DNA from: Bacteroidota bacterium
GTDB lineage: Bacteria > Bacteroidota > Bacteroidia > Bacteroidales > F082
Direction of reading: 5' to 3'
Assembly (NCBI GenBank): GCA_002686705.1
Contig: NYYH01000078.1
Location: forward strand, 1-31,916
Length of the DNA: 31,916 bases
Shown here: piece after piece, positions 7,243 to 15,575 of the stretch
How the letters are laid out: every line of letters starts with the position of its first letter
Position numbering within the stretch: the first letter of the stretch is position 1
Translations under genes and position numbers: made by a program
The notes under the pieces: generated by a model
The model's database searches: none
What the model was told of the DNA's origin: nothing
The model's input: only the letters and a program-made list of their open reading frames with translations

Positions 7243-8328
7243 CTAATTTGTTACTGCCAGAATTTTATGGAAGATTTCATTGTTTTGGTAAATTCCTTTA
7301 AAACTCTCAGCACCTGGGCCACTTGCCAATACAGGAATTAAAGTACAAGAGTGTCCGGAAGATGCAAAAGTTGGTTTAATAATTGAATAGTCACCATCTT
7401 TAATGGCAAGCGTAAAACCTCCTGTTTCGTGATCAGCAAGTACAATTACCAGAGTATTATTATTATTAGCTGCAAAATCCATAGCAACACCTACAGTTTT
7501 ATCAAAATCCAATACCTCAGCAATTAAATAATCAGCATTGCCTTCATGGCCTGCCCAGTCAATTTGGGAACCTTCAACCATTAGAAAAAAACTTTTTTGT
7601 TGTTGTGAAAATAAATCCAATGCAAGTTTTGTGTATTCGGGAAGAAAATCACCCCTGCTCTCCAACATAGTAGGCATTCCATTTTCAGCCAATAAGAAAC
7701 CATATTTGTTATCATGGTCAAGTTTCTTGGAAGTAGTATCAGTTTTAACAACGAAACCATTTTCACTTAGTTTTTTTATCAAATCAAGACTGTCCTTTCT
7801 GTTACTGAAAAAAGAAGTGCCACCTCCTGCAAAGAAGTCAATTTCAGAATCAACGAGTTGCTCAGCAATCTTATCCTGCATACCTCTATCCACTACATGG
7901 GCATAAAAGCAGGCAGGCGTAGCATGAGTAACAGAAGAGGTAGAAATAATTCCTGTGTTGTAGCCCTTTTTTGAAAGGACTTCCACTAAATTAGGGATTG
8001 CTACTGAGTCAAGATTTACACCAATGGCACCATTATAGGTTTTCTCCCCATTGGCAAAAGCTGTTCCGCCTGCACCAGAATCAGTTATATTCTCTATTGC
8101 AGATGAAGTAACTATTAATCCTACTTCCTTAAATCTCGCAAAGTTTGATTCAGATTTACCATAATAAAAAGCTGCACTAAGCTGACTTAATCCCATGCCA
8201 TCACCAATCAGCAAAATCACATTAGGATGTTTTTTTGAGGCAACGGTATCATCTGTTCTCTCCTCACCGCACGAAATTATTGCTACGGAAATAATTAGTA
8301 ATAGATATATTTTGATGATATATTTCAT
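7243..8328 (-). CDS. Alkaline phosphatase (PhoA-type) lipoprotein
   Basis: The 361-residue protein has a lipobox (AIISC, Cys20), so it is probably anchored in the envelope and acts in the periplasm or at the surface, releasing phosphate from monoesters. All main PhoA-family metal and catalytic positions are visible: Asp43 (LIGDGMG), nucleophile Ser84 (NITDSGAGG), His135/Thr137 (THATPA), Glu252, Asp257 and His261 (VEGSQIDWAGH), Asp299/His300 (ADHETGG) and His326 (SGHSCTL). His at the position equivalent to E. coli Asp153 is common in this subgroup. Its length is shorter than E. coli PhoA but usual for Bacteroidota homologues. It stands alone on the minus strand, 133 bp from the convergent hydrolase; no Pho-box can be assigned. 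Confidence 0.9.
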   Translation of the reverse strand: MKYIIKIYLLLIISVAIISCGEERTDDTVASKKHPNVILLIGDGMGLSQLSAAFYYGKSESNFARFKEVGLIVTSSAIENITDSGAGGTAFANGEKTYNGAIGVNLDSVAIPNLVEVLSKKGYNTGIISTSSVTHATPACFYAHVVDRGMQDKIAEQLVDSEIDFFAGGGTSFFSNRKDSLDLIKKLSENGFVVKTDTTSKKLDHDNKYGFLLAENGMPTMLESRGDFLPEYTKLALDLFSQQQKSFFLMVEGSQIDWAGHEGNADYLIAEVLDFDKTVGVAMDFAANNNNTLVIVLADHETGGFTLAIKDGDYSIIKPTFASSGHSCTLIPVLASGPGAESFKGIYQNNEIFHKILAVTN

Positions 8329-8434
8329 TTGTTTAAAATTTATTGAATTTTACAAATTAATAATGCCATACTAATCAGTAAGTTTAATAAATTGTATCTC
8401 CGATAGTTCATATAACCTTTTTCCTTTGTGTACC

Positions 8435-8494
8435 CTTTGTGAAATCCTTGGTGGTAACTTTGTGGTTAAATTTTCACCACTAAGGGGCACAAAG
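8435..8494. repeat. Intergenic inverted repeat of CTTTGTG/CCTTGGTGG type
   Basis: Two nested arms pair across the spacer: CTTTGTG (8435-8441) with CACAAAG (8488-8494), and CCTTGGTGG (8446-8454) with CCACTAAGG (8477-8485, one G:T). Similar CTTTGTG/CACTAAGG mosaics are scattered in intergenic DNA of many Bacteroidota, so this looks like a dispersed palindromic repeat. It lies between the large peptidase and the phosphatase gene. Confidence 0.6.
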
Positions 8495-8529
8495 TACATC
8501 ACTAAGTTGCACAAAACTAATTATTATAC

Positions 8530-11500
8530 CTACCTCTCTCCCAATTTCAAAGAAATCTCTTTTTCTTTATCCCCTCTAAGCACTTTAATATTAACTATTT
8601 CGCCGGGTTGATATTTCTTCAATAGATTAGAATATTGCATTAAGTCTGTAACTTTAACATTATCAAACTCAACAATAATATCGTTGGCCAACAAACCTGC
8701 AGTTTCACCTGCCGAACCGGATATCACACTAGCCACTTTAATTCCTTCACCTTTATAAGCAAAATCAGGAACTGAGCCTGTGGAAACTCTACGATTTGAC
8801 TTGCTTTTTACTGGTGCTTTTTTTGCAGAAGGTGTAGTTCCAGTGTAATTCATAGGGTCTTCTCTATCAGCAAGATATACAAGAACTTCTTTAGTAACTG
8901 TTGCAACTTTTACCAAACCTTTTCCATCTATCTTTTCAAATGAATCTGACGGGCGGTGGTAATTTGCTGTAGCACCAGCAAATAGCTGAACAGCAGGAAT
9001 TCCTTTTTCAATAAACGCAACCTGATCGCTGGCATCAAGATCCTTATCAATGACCTCCGATTTTACACCTGTTGTGTAATCAGTTCCCATAAAGATAAAC
9101 TTCCATTCCCTAGCTGAATTTGCATTTAACACAAGTAGTTTTTTATCAAATAAACTACCATCAGTATCAAGATTAACATCGGCAAAAATCTCACCTTTAA
9201 AATAATCTTTACTGTGAGCCACAAAATAGCGAGAGCCAATTAATCCAGCTTCTTCAGCGGTACAAGCTAGAAATACAATTGTTCGCTTTGGCCTTACAGT
9301 TTTAGCCATTGTCTGTGCAAGTTCAATCATAATTGCAACCCCACTTGCATTATCGTCGGCACCATAATGAATTTTTCCTTCATCACCCTTATGTACATCG
9401 GGCCATCCCTCGCCAAGATGGTCGTAATGAGCTGAAACAATCACAGGCTCATTTTTGAATTTAGGGTCCGTTCCGGGTATTATCCCGATAACATTTGTAA
9501 GATCCAATACACCTTTATCCTGAAAATTATGGGTAAACTTCTGATAGTAGCTTTTTCCAATTGGCTTTAGTCCTGCCTCTTGAAACTTTTGAGCGATATA
9601 TTCGGCTGCTTGATCAATTTCTGGAGTTCCTAAGCCTCTTCCTGCTAACTCTTCAGATGCCAAATATTTAATGCTCGACATCATTCTGTTTTCAGAAAAA
9701 ACCGGCTTTAGAGTAGCTAAAGCTTCTCGCTTTTCAACTACGCTTAGTTTTTGGGCTTTTGGATCAAAAACCTTAACCAAAGGGGAATTAAGCACTGGCC
9801 ATTGCCCCTTGGCTATATTAGTTGGTTCGTCGCCGTTAAATGCCAGATAACTGTATTTACCATAATGAGGTAGCTTTCTAATCAAACCAGCAATGGCAGC
9901 ATCATTATTGATTGAAATAAAAATAGTTTGTTTATTGATGTCTTTTGCATTAAATAAAGTACATACAAAGTTGTTCCCCTTTTTGGGAAGCTGCTTGTTC
10001 TCTAACTTTACAGAGTCGGTACTGAAGTTTGAATTATAATCATGAAGCTGCTCTATTACTTCTCCGGCAAATTTATTCTCAAAACCAATTATCCATACAG
10101 TTTTGTCTACGGGAAGTTCCTCAATTTCATTGTCGTATTTAATTATAAAGTTATCATTATCTGAGTTTTGCCAATCAGTTGCTAATTTTCTATATATTTC
10201 TGATTGCTTATCACTTGCATTAGCCGGCAGGATTATTACATTGTTTTTGCTTCCCCAGATTTTGCTTAATGTAGGTGGGACTTCAGCCGGGTTAAGTATT
10301 CTGAAAACATCATATTGCGGATCAACAACTAGTTTTAGTGGTTTGCTATCCAGAGAAATCTGAAATTCCTGTTTCTTATTGTCCATATTAAAAACAAAAG
10401 TTTCAACTCCCTTTTCGGTAGCTACAACTATTGGAACATCAACATTAAATACATCATCATCCTGCAATTGTTCTATGCTGATATCAATACGGTAGCTCTC
10501 GTCAGAGATATCTGTACTAATATCTATGATTCCTAATTCAGGAGCACCCTTACGATTGACCCACTGATCAAAAAATGAAGTTAGTTCCATTCCCGAAACT
10601 TCTTCCATGGCTTTCTGTATATCGCTATACGAAGCGGTTTTGTATTTATTAGTTTCATAGAATAATTTCACTCCCTTTACAAAATTCTCATCACCTATTT
10701 TCCTGCGAAGCATTTGCCACATCATCAAACTTTTACCATATCCAATTGCTTCACTGGGGCCATCATGTCTCGAAGTAAATTCGCTTAAAGGAAAATCATT
10801 TTCTGCATCTACTAAATTGCTAAACTTCTGCAATGTGGAACGACGATATTCATCTCCGGCACCACGTTGTTCCTTTATTAAATGATCTGCCATGTAAGCT
10901 GTGATCCCTTCGCACCAATTCCCAGACTTAAAATCAATATAAACACTATTTCCCCACCAATTATGCAATAATTCATGTGGATATGATGAGTGTAGGATAA
11001 ATGGAAACCTGATAACTTTTTCGCCTAAAAGTGTAAAAGAAGGCATTCCATAACCTGTTTCCCAGAAGTTCTCAACCAAAGCAAATTTTGAATAAGGATA
11101 ATCACCCAGCATACTTTGATACATCTCCATATACTGTTCGGTAACTTCCAGATACTTATTTGCTAAACCTTCGTCAGGATTTCGAAGAAATGCCATAGTT
11201 TTAATCCCACTGTTCATATCATGTGAATATTCGGTGAACTCAGCAGCAATTAGATAAATTTCCTCTTGAGGGCTGTTACATACCCATGTGTCAATATGTT
11301 TATCTGATGTAATTTCATCGTTTGTACGTTTTCCCTGGGTTACATTTTTCCAGCCTATGGGTAATTCAGTAGTTAATGAGAATGTTGCTAATTTATCTTT
11401 AAACACAGGTACCCAATAGGTTGAGCCTGCAAGATAAATGCCGATATTATCAATAATGCCGGGTGACTCCGAAAAACCTCGCTGATAATTTTCCTCACTT

Positions 11501-11877
11501 TGCTCTATTTCATATTTAATTATCCCTTTGTATGTAATGACAAAATTAATAGCGGACCCTTCAATTCTCCACTTATTTAATTTCAGTTTACTTTCCCCAT
11601 CGGCATCATCTCTATCCATACCAACATCTGATGCGCCTGCGTCTTCAACGATTTTAACTAAAGATATATCTTTAGTAAGACTAACTGGTGTTAAATCAGC
11701 ATTAAGTAAAAATTCATTTTTGAATTCACCAATAATATTTATTGAGTCTATCACAGAAATTTCTGATGTCTCAGGATTAATGTTTACAGTTAGTTTATGG
11801 TTAACCGACTCACTGCCTTGAGAATATGAAAGCGAACTGATCAGAGATATAAGTACTACTAAAATTAGATTTTTCAT
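8530..11877 (-). CDS. Secreted M1-M28-PDZ dual metallopeptidase
   Basis: The 1115-residue exported protein (signal peptide 1-20, ending SSLSYSQ) joins two zinc peptidase domains. Residues ~25-445 are an M1 gluzincin: a GAMEN-like exopeptidase loop (FWETGYGMPSF, 271-281), HELLH at 301-305, and the third ligand Glu323 in GNWCEG, one residue closer than in classical M1 enzymes. Residues ~735-1003 are an M28 aminopeptidase: His817/Asp819 (AHYDHLG), Asp841 (GADDNASG), Glu875/876 (TAEEAG), Asp904 (NLDTDG) and His974 (NYHRPSD). Residues ~1040-1113 form a PDZ domain. The link (~450-730) has no catalytic motif I recognise. It likely degrades peptides in the periplasm or outside the cell. TATTTTTG (11902-11895, minus strand) is a good -7 box. 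Confidence 0.9.
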   Translation of the reverse strand: MKNLILVVLISLISSLSYSQGSESVNHKLTVNINPETSEISVIDSINIIGEFKNEFLLNADLTPVSLTKDISLVKIVEDAGASDVGMDRDDADGESKLKLNKWRIEGSAINFVITYKGIIKYEIEQSEENYQRGFSESPGIIDNIGIYLAGSTYWVPVFKDKLATFSLTTELPIGWKNVTQGKRTNDEITSDKHIDTWVCNSPQEEIYLIAAEFTEYSHDMNSGIKTMAFLRNPDEGLANKYLEVTEQYMEMYQSMLGDYPYSKFALVENFWETGYGMPSFTLLGEKVIRFPFILHSSYPHELLHNWWGNSVYIDFKSGNWCEGITAYMADHLIKEQRGAGDEYRRSTLQKFSNLVDAENDFPLSEFTSRHDGPSEAIGYGKSLMMWQMLRRKIGDENFVKGVKLFYETNKYKTASYSDIQKAMEEVSGMELTSFFDQWVNRKGAPELGIIDISTDISDESYRIDISIEQLQDDDVFNVDVPIVVATEKGVETFVFNMDNKKQEFQISLDSKPLKLVVDPQYDVFRILNPAEVPPTLSKIWGSKNNVIILPANASDKQSEIYRKLATDWQNSDNDNFIIKYDNEIEELPVDKTVWIIGFENKFAGEVIEQLHDYNSNFSTDSVKLENKQLPKKGNNFVCTLFNAKDINKQTIFISINNDAAIAGLIRKLPHYGKYSYLAFNGDEPTNIAKGQWPVLNSPLVKVFDPKAQKLSVVEKREALATLKPVFSENRMMSSIKYLASEELAGRGLGTPEIDQAAEYIAQKFQEAGLKPIGKSYYQKFTHNFQDKGVLDLTNVIGIIPGTDPKFKNEPVIVSAHYDHLGEGWPDVHKGDEGKIHYGADDNASGVAIMIELAQTMAKTVRPKRTIVFLACTAEEAGLIGSRYFVAHSKDYFKGEIFADVNLDTDGSLFDKKLLVLNANSAREWKFIFMGTDYTTGVKSEVIDKDLDASDQVAFIEKGIPAVQLFAGATANYHRPSDSFEKIDGKGLVKVATVTKEVLVYLADREDPMNYTGTTPSAKKAPVKSKSNRRVSTGSVPDFAYKGEGIKVASVISGSAGETAGLLANDIIVEFDNVKVTDLMQYSNLLKKYQPGEIVNIKVLRGDKEKEISLKLGER

Positions 11878-12000
11878 TACTATGTATTTTCTTACAAAAA
11901 TAGGAAATCATCCGTGTTAGAAATTTATACAATTGAATTTCTATCCAATACTTAATTTTAATTTGGGATTAAGTAATCTGCCCGAAATAGAAATGGAATC

Positions 12001-12696
12001 TCAAAAGTCTGTTGTAAGGATAAACCCCACCCTATGAATATTTTCAATCTTCACGCTGGGCTCATTTTTAAGTAATTTTCGTAAACGAGAGACAAAAACG
12101 TCGAGACTACGGCCTTGAAAATAACTATCGTCTTTCCAAATATTATTTAATATCTCATCTCTTGTCAGAACCTTGTTTTTATTTTGACAAAACAGGTTTA
12201 ACAATTCTGCTTCACGAAGTGTAATCCGTTGGGAATTATTGTTTTTAGATAATTCAAGATTATCGAAGTCAAATTTCAATTCTCCAATTTTAACATTTTT
12301 CTCAACTATTTTTTGTGTTACAACATTACTTCTCTTTAAAAAGACTTCAATTTTAAGCAACAACTCTTCAATACTGAATGGTTTTGTAATATAATCGTCG
12401 CCCCCTATTTCCAACCCTTTAATCCGATCTTCTTTCAATGATTTGGCCGACAAGAATAAAATAGGAATATTAATGTTCTGCTTTCTAATTGCCTCTGCAA
12501 GTGAAAACCCATCAAGTTTTGGCAACATAACATCAATAATGCAGAGTTCGAAATCACTGTTTGAAAAAGCCACAAGAGCCTGCTCTCCATCTTCACAACA
12601 AACTATATCATATCCAGCTAATTCGAGGTTATCCTTTGTTACAAAACTCAGATAAATATCGTCTTCAACATAAAGAATCCTGGGTCTTTTGTTCAT
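12001..12696 (-). CDS. OmpR-family response regulator, RprY-like
   Basis: The 231-residue protein has an N-terminal receiver with acidic pocket Glu11/Asp12/Asp13 (YVEDD), phosphoacceptor Asp55 (CIIDVMLP), Ser83 (FLSAK) and Lys105 (TKPFS). A C-terminal winged-helix effector domain follows (RITLREAELLNLF ... SLDVFVSRLRKLL ... HRVGFIL). Its start overlaps the kinase stop by 4 bp (ATGA), showing translational coupling. The architecture and partner resemble RprY of Bacteroides, but orthology cannot be proven by eye. It should bind DNA as a dimer on tandem half-sites; the 21-bp-spaced direct repeats at 14039-14069 in front of the kinase gene are a candidate target, which would imply autoregulation. 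Confidence 0.9.
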   Translation of the reverse strand: MNKRPRILYVEDDIYLSFVTKDNLELAGYDIVCCEDGEQALVAFSNSDFELCIIDVMLPKLDGFSLAEAIRKQNINIPILFLSAKSLKEDRIKGLEIGGDDYITKPFSIEELLLKIEVFLKRSNVVTQKIVEKNVKIGELKFDFDNLELSKNNNSQRITLREAELLNLFCQNKNKVLTRDEILNNIWKDDSYFQGRSLDVFVSRLRKLLKNEPSVKIENIHRVGFILTTDF

Positions 12697-13967
12697 GCTT
12701 TTTTAATTGGTACAATAATTACAAATTTACTTCCTTTATCTTGTTCGCTTTCTAGATGTATTTTCCAGCCGTGCGCCTTTACAATATTTTTTACATAATG
12801 CAATCCTAATCCGAAACCTTTTACGTTATGGACGTCTCCTGTTGGAACCCTGAAAAACTTACTGAATATTTTGTTCTGATATGATGGAGGAATTCCTATC
12901 CCGTTGTCCTCAATTGACAAATTAATTTTTTTATCTTTCAATGTAGCTGAAACAATTACTTTTGGATTAGTACTGCAATATTTGATAGCATTATCGAGCA
13001 AATTAAAAATAAGGTTTTCAAAATGACTTTTGTCGGCATAAATATTTATTAGTGAATCGTTTGTAACTAAGGTGATTTCACCATTCTTTTCACGAGCTTT
13101 TAACTCAAAACTGCTAATTATATGGGAAAGTATATCTTTTACATTAAGCTTCTCAATTTCCAAACTTATCCTACCCTTTTCTGAAAGTGTTGACTGTAAA
13201 ACTTTCTCTACCTGGTTTTCAAGTCGCTTATTTTGCTCAGAAATAATGGAAGCATATTTAGTCAATCTTTCGGGCTGAGTTGAGATGTTAGGATCTGAAA
13301 TAACTTTTGCTGATATGCCGATTGTTGAAATAGGCGTTTTTAATTCATGCGTCATATTATTGATAAAATCCTTTTGTATATCGGAAAGCCTCTTCTGCTT
13401 AAGTATTACTGAAATTGCATAAGCAAAAAACAAAATAGCAGTAATTAAAATAAAACCTGAAATAATCCACACATTCATATTATATAGAATGGCAGCAGTT
13501 TTGGTTGGGAAGCGTATTGCAAAATAATAATTATAATCAACGAATTTCTGAAATTCAGAAATTTGCTTCCTACTGGTATTTTTGCCAGAGTTATTTACAT
13601 ATTTCCCATAAACCATTGCATCATTCTCACAATCATAAATTGAATATTCATAATCGATATTTATATTGCTATGTTCAAATTCGGTCTTTAAAAAATGCTC
13701 AAGAATAGGAGGGTCGATGACGTCATTAAGGTCAACAACAAAATAATTTGAAGATATTTGATTTACAGGATTTACATTGGGTAGTTGAGTATTGTTAAAA
13801 TCTGCCATTTCAGCGGCAACATTATATAATGCTATTCTGATGGTTTGATTAAATTGTTTCTCGCTTGTGTTAAATGTATTATAGATCCAAAAAACCTGAA
13901 AGATAATAATCCCAATCAATGAAAAACCTCCAAGTAGAACTACTATTTTTATTCTGTTTTTTGTCAT
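12693..13967 (-). CDS. Sensor histidine kinase, RprX-like
   Basis: The 424-residue membrane kinase has transmembrane helices at ~8-30 and ~165-188 flanking a periplasmic sensor region of about 135 residues with no named domain. The cytoplasmic part carries the H-box NMTHELKTPIS with His207, the N-box LLDNAIKY with Asn326, the G1 box EDNGIGIP (353-360), the F box and the G2 box GFGLGL (384-389). All catalytic elements are present. It is the first gene of a two-gene unit with the regulator. It is divergent from the DUF1573 gene, from which it is separated by 177 bp holding direct repeats and a palindrome. The signal sensed is unknown. Confidence 0.9.
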   Translation of the reverse strand: MTKNRIKIVVLLGGFSLIGIIIFQVFWIYNTFNTSEKQFNQTIRIALYNVAAEMADFNNTQLPNVNPVNQISSNYFVVDLNDVIDPPILEHFLKTEFEHSNINIDYEYSIYDCENDAMVYGKYVNNSGKNTSRKQISEFQKFVDYNYYFAIRFPTKTAAILYNMNVWIISGFILITAILFFAYAISVILKQKRLSDIQKDFINNMTHELKTPISTIGISAKVISDPNISTQPERLTKYASIISEQNKRLENQVEKVLQSTLSEKGRISLEIEKLNVKDILSHIISSFELKAREKNGEITLVTNDSLINIYADKSHFENLIFNLLDNAIKYCSTNPKVIVSATLKDKKINLSIEDNGIGIPPSYQNKIFSKFFRVPTGDVHNVKGFGLGLHYVKNIVKAHGWKIHLESEQDKGSKFVIIVPIKKA

Positions 13968-14038
13968 GAAATTACCTGCTTTTTCAACATTTGGGGTAAA
14001 ATTAAAAATTAAATTCAGAATAATCTGTGCATTTACAT

Positions 14039-14069
14039 TTCATTAACAAAGATTTGAAATTCATTAACA
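14039..14069. promoter_or_regulatory. Two direct repeats TTCATTAACA, 21 bp apart
   Basis: TTCATTAACA occurs exactly at 14039-14048 and 14060-14069, start to start 21 bp, i.e. two DNA turns, so both copies face the same side. With flanks the match extends to A(T/A)TTCATTAACA(A/T)AG. Tandem sites on one face are typical for OmpR-family regulators, and the pair lies between the kinase gene and the DUF1573 gene. Binding by the neighbouring regulator is inferred. Confidence 0.45.
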
Positions 14070-14085
14070 TAGGATCGCTTATCAT

Positions 14086-14099
14086 ACAAATATATTTGT
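14086..14099. promoter_or_regulatory. 14-bp palindrome ACAAATATATTTGT
   Basis: A perfect palindrome in the same divergent spacer, 46 bp before the DUF1573 start. It is just upstream of TAAATTTA (14107-14114), a 7/8 match to the -7 box. A dimeric repressor or activator site is possible; the sequence is AT-rich, so chance is not excluded. Confidence 0.35.
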
Positions 14100-14144
14100 T
14101 TCGATATAAATTTACAGTAATTAAAAATCTTAAAACAAAAAGTT

Positions 14145-14591
14145 ATGAAATTTAAATTATTTACTACAATGTGCCTAGTCGCCATTTTAACTGTTTCTGT
14201 TTTTTCACAAACAGATGGATCAACAAACAAATCTCTTACAACACAAATCACAGAAAAAGGCAATACCATAAGTTGGGAAAGTAGAACCTATGATTTTAAA
14301 ACTGTTGAGCAAAATAAACCTGCTATAGCGGAATTTGTTTTTACAAATACCAGCAGTGAACCTATTTCAATCTCAAGGGTAAAATCATCGTGTGGCTGTA
14401 CTGTTACGGGATATGACAAAGCTCCCATTCTGCCTGGCCAGGAATCAAAAATAACAGCTACATACAATTCAAGAAAACCAGGATCTTTTCGTAAATCCAT
14501 CAGCGTATTTATGAGTGATAATAGCCAATTTACACTAAATATTAAAGGCAAAGTGGAAGCAAAGGGTCAGCTAACAAAAAAGGATATTTAG
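14145..14591 (+). CDS. Secreted DUF1573 protein
   Basis: The 148-residue protein has a signal peptide (ends TVSVFSQ) and one DUF1573 domain, an immunoglobulin-like fold. Visible hallmarks are TYDFKTVEQNKPAIAEFVFTN, the SSCGCTV cysteine pair, PILPGQESKI, and the final FTLNIKGKV strand. DUF1573 proteins are abundant in Bacteroidota envelopes; their function is not established. It is transcribed away from the two-component kinase gene and may be controlled by it. The start at 14145 fits the signal peptide; the 46 bp upstream contain a possible -7 box. Confidence 0.85.
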   Translation: MKFKLFTTMCLVAILTVSVFSQTDGSTNKSLTTQITEKGNTISWESRTYDFKTVEQNKPAIAEFVFTNTSSEPISISRVKSSCGCTVTGYDKAPILPGQESKITATYNSRKPGSFRKSISVFMSDNSQFTLNIKGKVEAKGQLTKKDI

Positions 14592-14681
14592 TACCATCCG
14601 AATACTATCTTCTTAATAATTACAAATAATTCTCCTTCCCGTTGAGAAATCAACAATGGTACACGTGGTATTTGATCTAAA

Positions 14682-14714
14682 TAATTACAAATTATAACAT
14701 GCAATTTGTAATTA
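14682..14714. repeat. 12-bp inverted repeat in the intergenic region
   Basis: TAATTACAAATT (14682-14693) pairs perfectly with AATTTGTAATTA (14703-14714) across 9 nt. A further partial copy, AATAATTACAAATAATT, lies at about 14617-14633. The rest of 14592-14985 holds one terminator, the sigma-gene promoter and no gene I can support. Confidence 0.5.
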
Positions 14715-14739
14715 GAAGAAGTCAATTAACAACCTTTCG

Positions 14740-14771
14740 ATGCCCGGATAATATCTGGGCATTCTTATTTA
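14740..14771 (+). terminator. Rho-independent terminator
   Basis: A 10-bp stem, ATGCCCGGAT (14740-14749) with ATCTGGGCAT (14753-14762) and one G:U pair, carries a 3-nt loop and is followed by TTCTTATTT. It could end the DUF1573 transcript 150 bp downstream of its stop and insulate the following sigma gene. Confidence 0.6.
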
Positions 14772-14922
14772 AAACGTACGTCGTCTATGCCTATTCCCAC
14801 TGTTAGTTTTACAATGTTGCCTCGCTATTGGTTTAGCTCGCCGTTAGGATTCCTGTAGAATCAGAAGTACAAATAACCACATATAAAGCTCAGTTGTTTC
14901 ATTGTGGTGTTGCAAGTATTTA

Positions 14923-14954
14923 TTGCTCATCTGCATTGAAAAGTTATATCTTTG
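14923..14954 (+). promoter_or_regulatory. Bacteroidota-type promoter for the sigma gene
   Basis: TTG at 14923-14925 and TATCTTTG at 14947-14954 are separated by 21 bp, matching TTG-N17-23-TAnnTTTG. The ATG of the sigma factor is 31 bp beyond the -7 box. It is a housekeeping-type promoter, so transcription of the unit may not depend on its own sigma factor. Confidence 0.6.
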
Positions 14955-14985
14955 AAGATTCTTCAGATTAGCACTATTTTATAAT

Positions 14986-15573
14986 ATGCAAGAAACTATC
15001 AACATAGAAAGTCTTTGGGAAAATATTCATGGAAAATTACATGGATTTGTTTCAAAACATATTAAAAACAAAGACGATGTAAACGATATTGTACAGGATA
15101 CCTTTATAAAAGTAAAAACTAATATTAATGCATTAAAAAATCCAGCAAAAGTTGAGAGCTGGATATTTCAAATTGCCCGTAATATTATAAACGATCATTT
15201 TCGAGAATTGAAGAAATCTTTAAAAGATGATAATATTCCTGATGATGTTGCAATTGATCCAGTTGCTTTTGCCGATGAGGATATCAGAACAAAGATTCAA
15301 ACACAGGGATTTTCCGAATATGCTGGCTTTGTAATATCTGAGCTTCCTGAAAAATACAGAATAGCTGTGCATTTATCTGATATTGAGGGTTTATCAATGA
15401 AAGAAGTTGCCGAAGAATTAAACATAAGTGTCTCCGGTGCAAAATCTCGAGTACAAAGGGGTAGAAAGATGATTAAAGAAATCATACTTAAATGCTGTGC
15501 CGTGAATGCAGATAAATATGGTAATATTGTGGATTATGAACCGCACGATTGCAGTACTAATGATAGTTGCTAA
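14986..15573 (+). CDS. sigZ: SigZ-type ECF sigma factor with cysteine-rich tail
   Basis: The 195-residue protein has region 2 at residues ~12-78 (DDVNDIVQDTFIKV ... VESWIFQIARNIINDHFREL) and region 4 at ~115-165 (ELPEKYRIAVHLSDIEGLSMKEVAEELNISVSGAKSRVQRGR). It then ends with a short tail holding Cys170, Cys171, Cys189 and Cys195 around DKYGNIVDYEPHDC. This CC...GN.VDY...C tail marks the SigZ group. No anti-sigma gene lies nearby. The exporter gene begins 2 bp after its stop. The tail could bind metal or sense thiol state directly and so regulate the exporter; that is an inference. A terminator and a good promoter precede it. Confidence 0.8.
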   Translation: MQETINIESLWENIHGKLHGFVSKHIKNKDDVNDIVQDTFIKVKTNINALKNPAKVESWIFQIARNIINDHFRELKKSLKDDNIPDDVAIDPVAFADEDIRTKIQTQGFSEYAGFVISELPEKYRIAVHLSDIEGLSMKEVAEELNISVSGAKSRVQRGRKMIKEIILKCCAVNADKYGNIVDYEPHDCSTNDSC

Positions 15574-15575
15574 TA

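Noticed and set aside
8435..8494. Terminator of the large peptidase gene
   Set aside because: The inverted repeat is long-looped and lacks a U-tract; it looks like a dispersed intergenic repeat.
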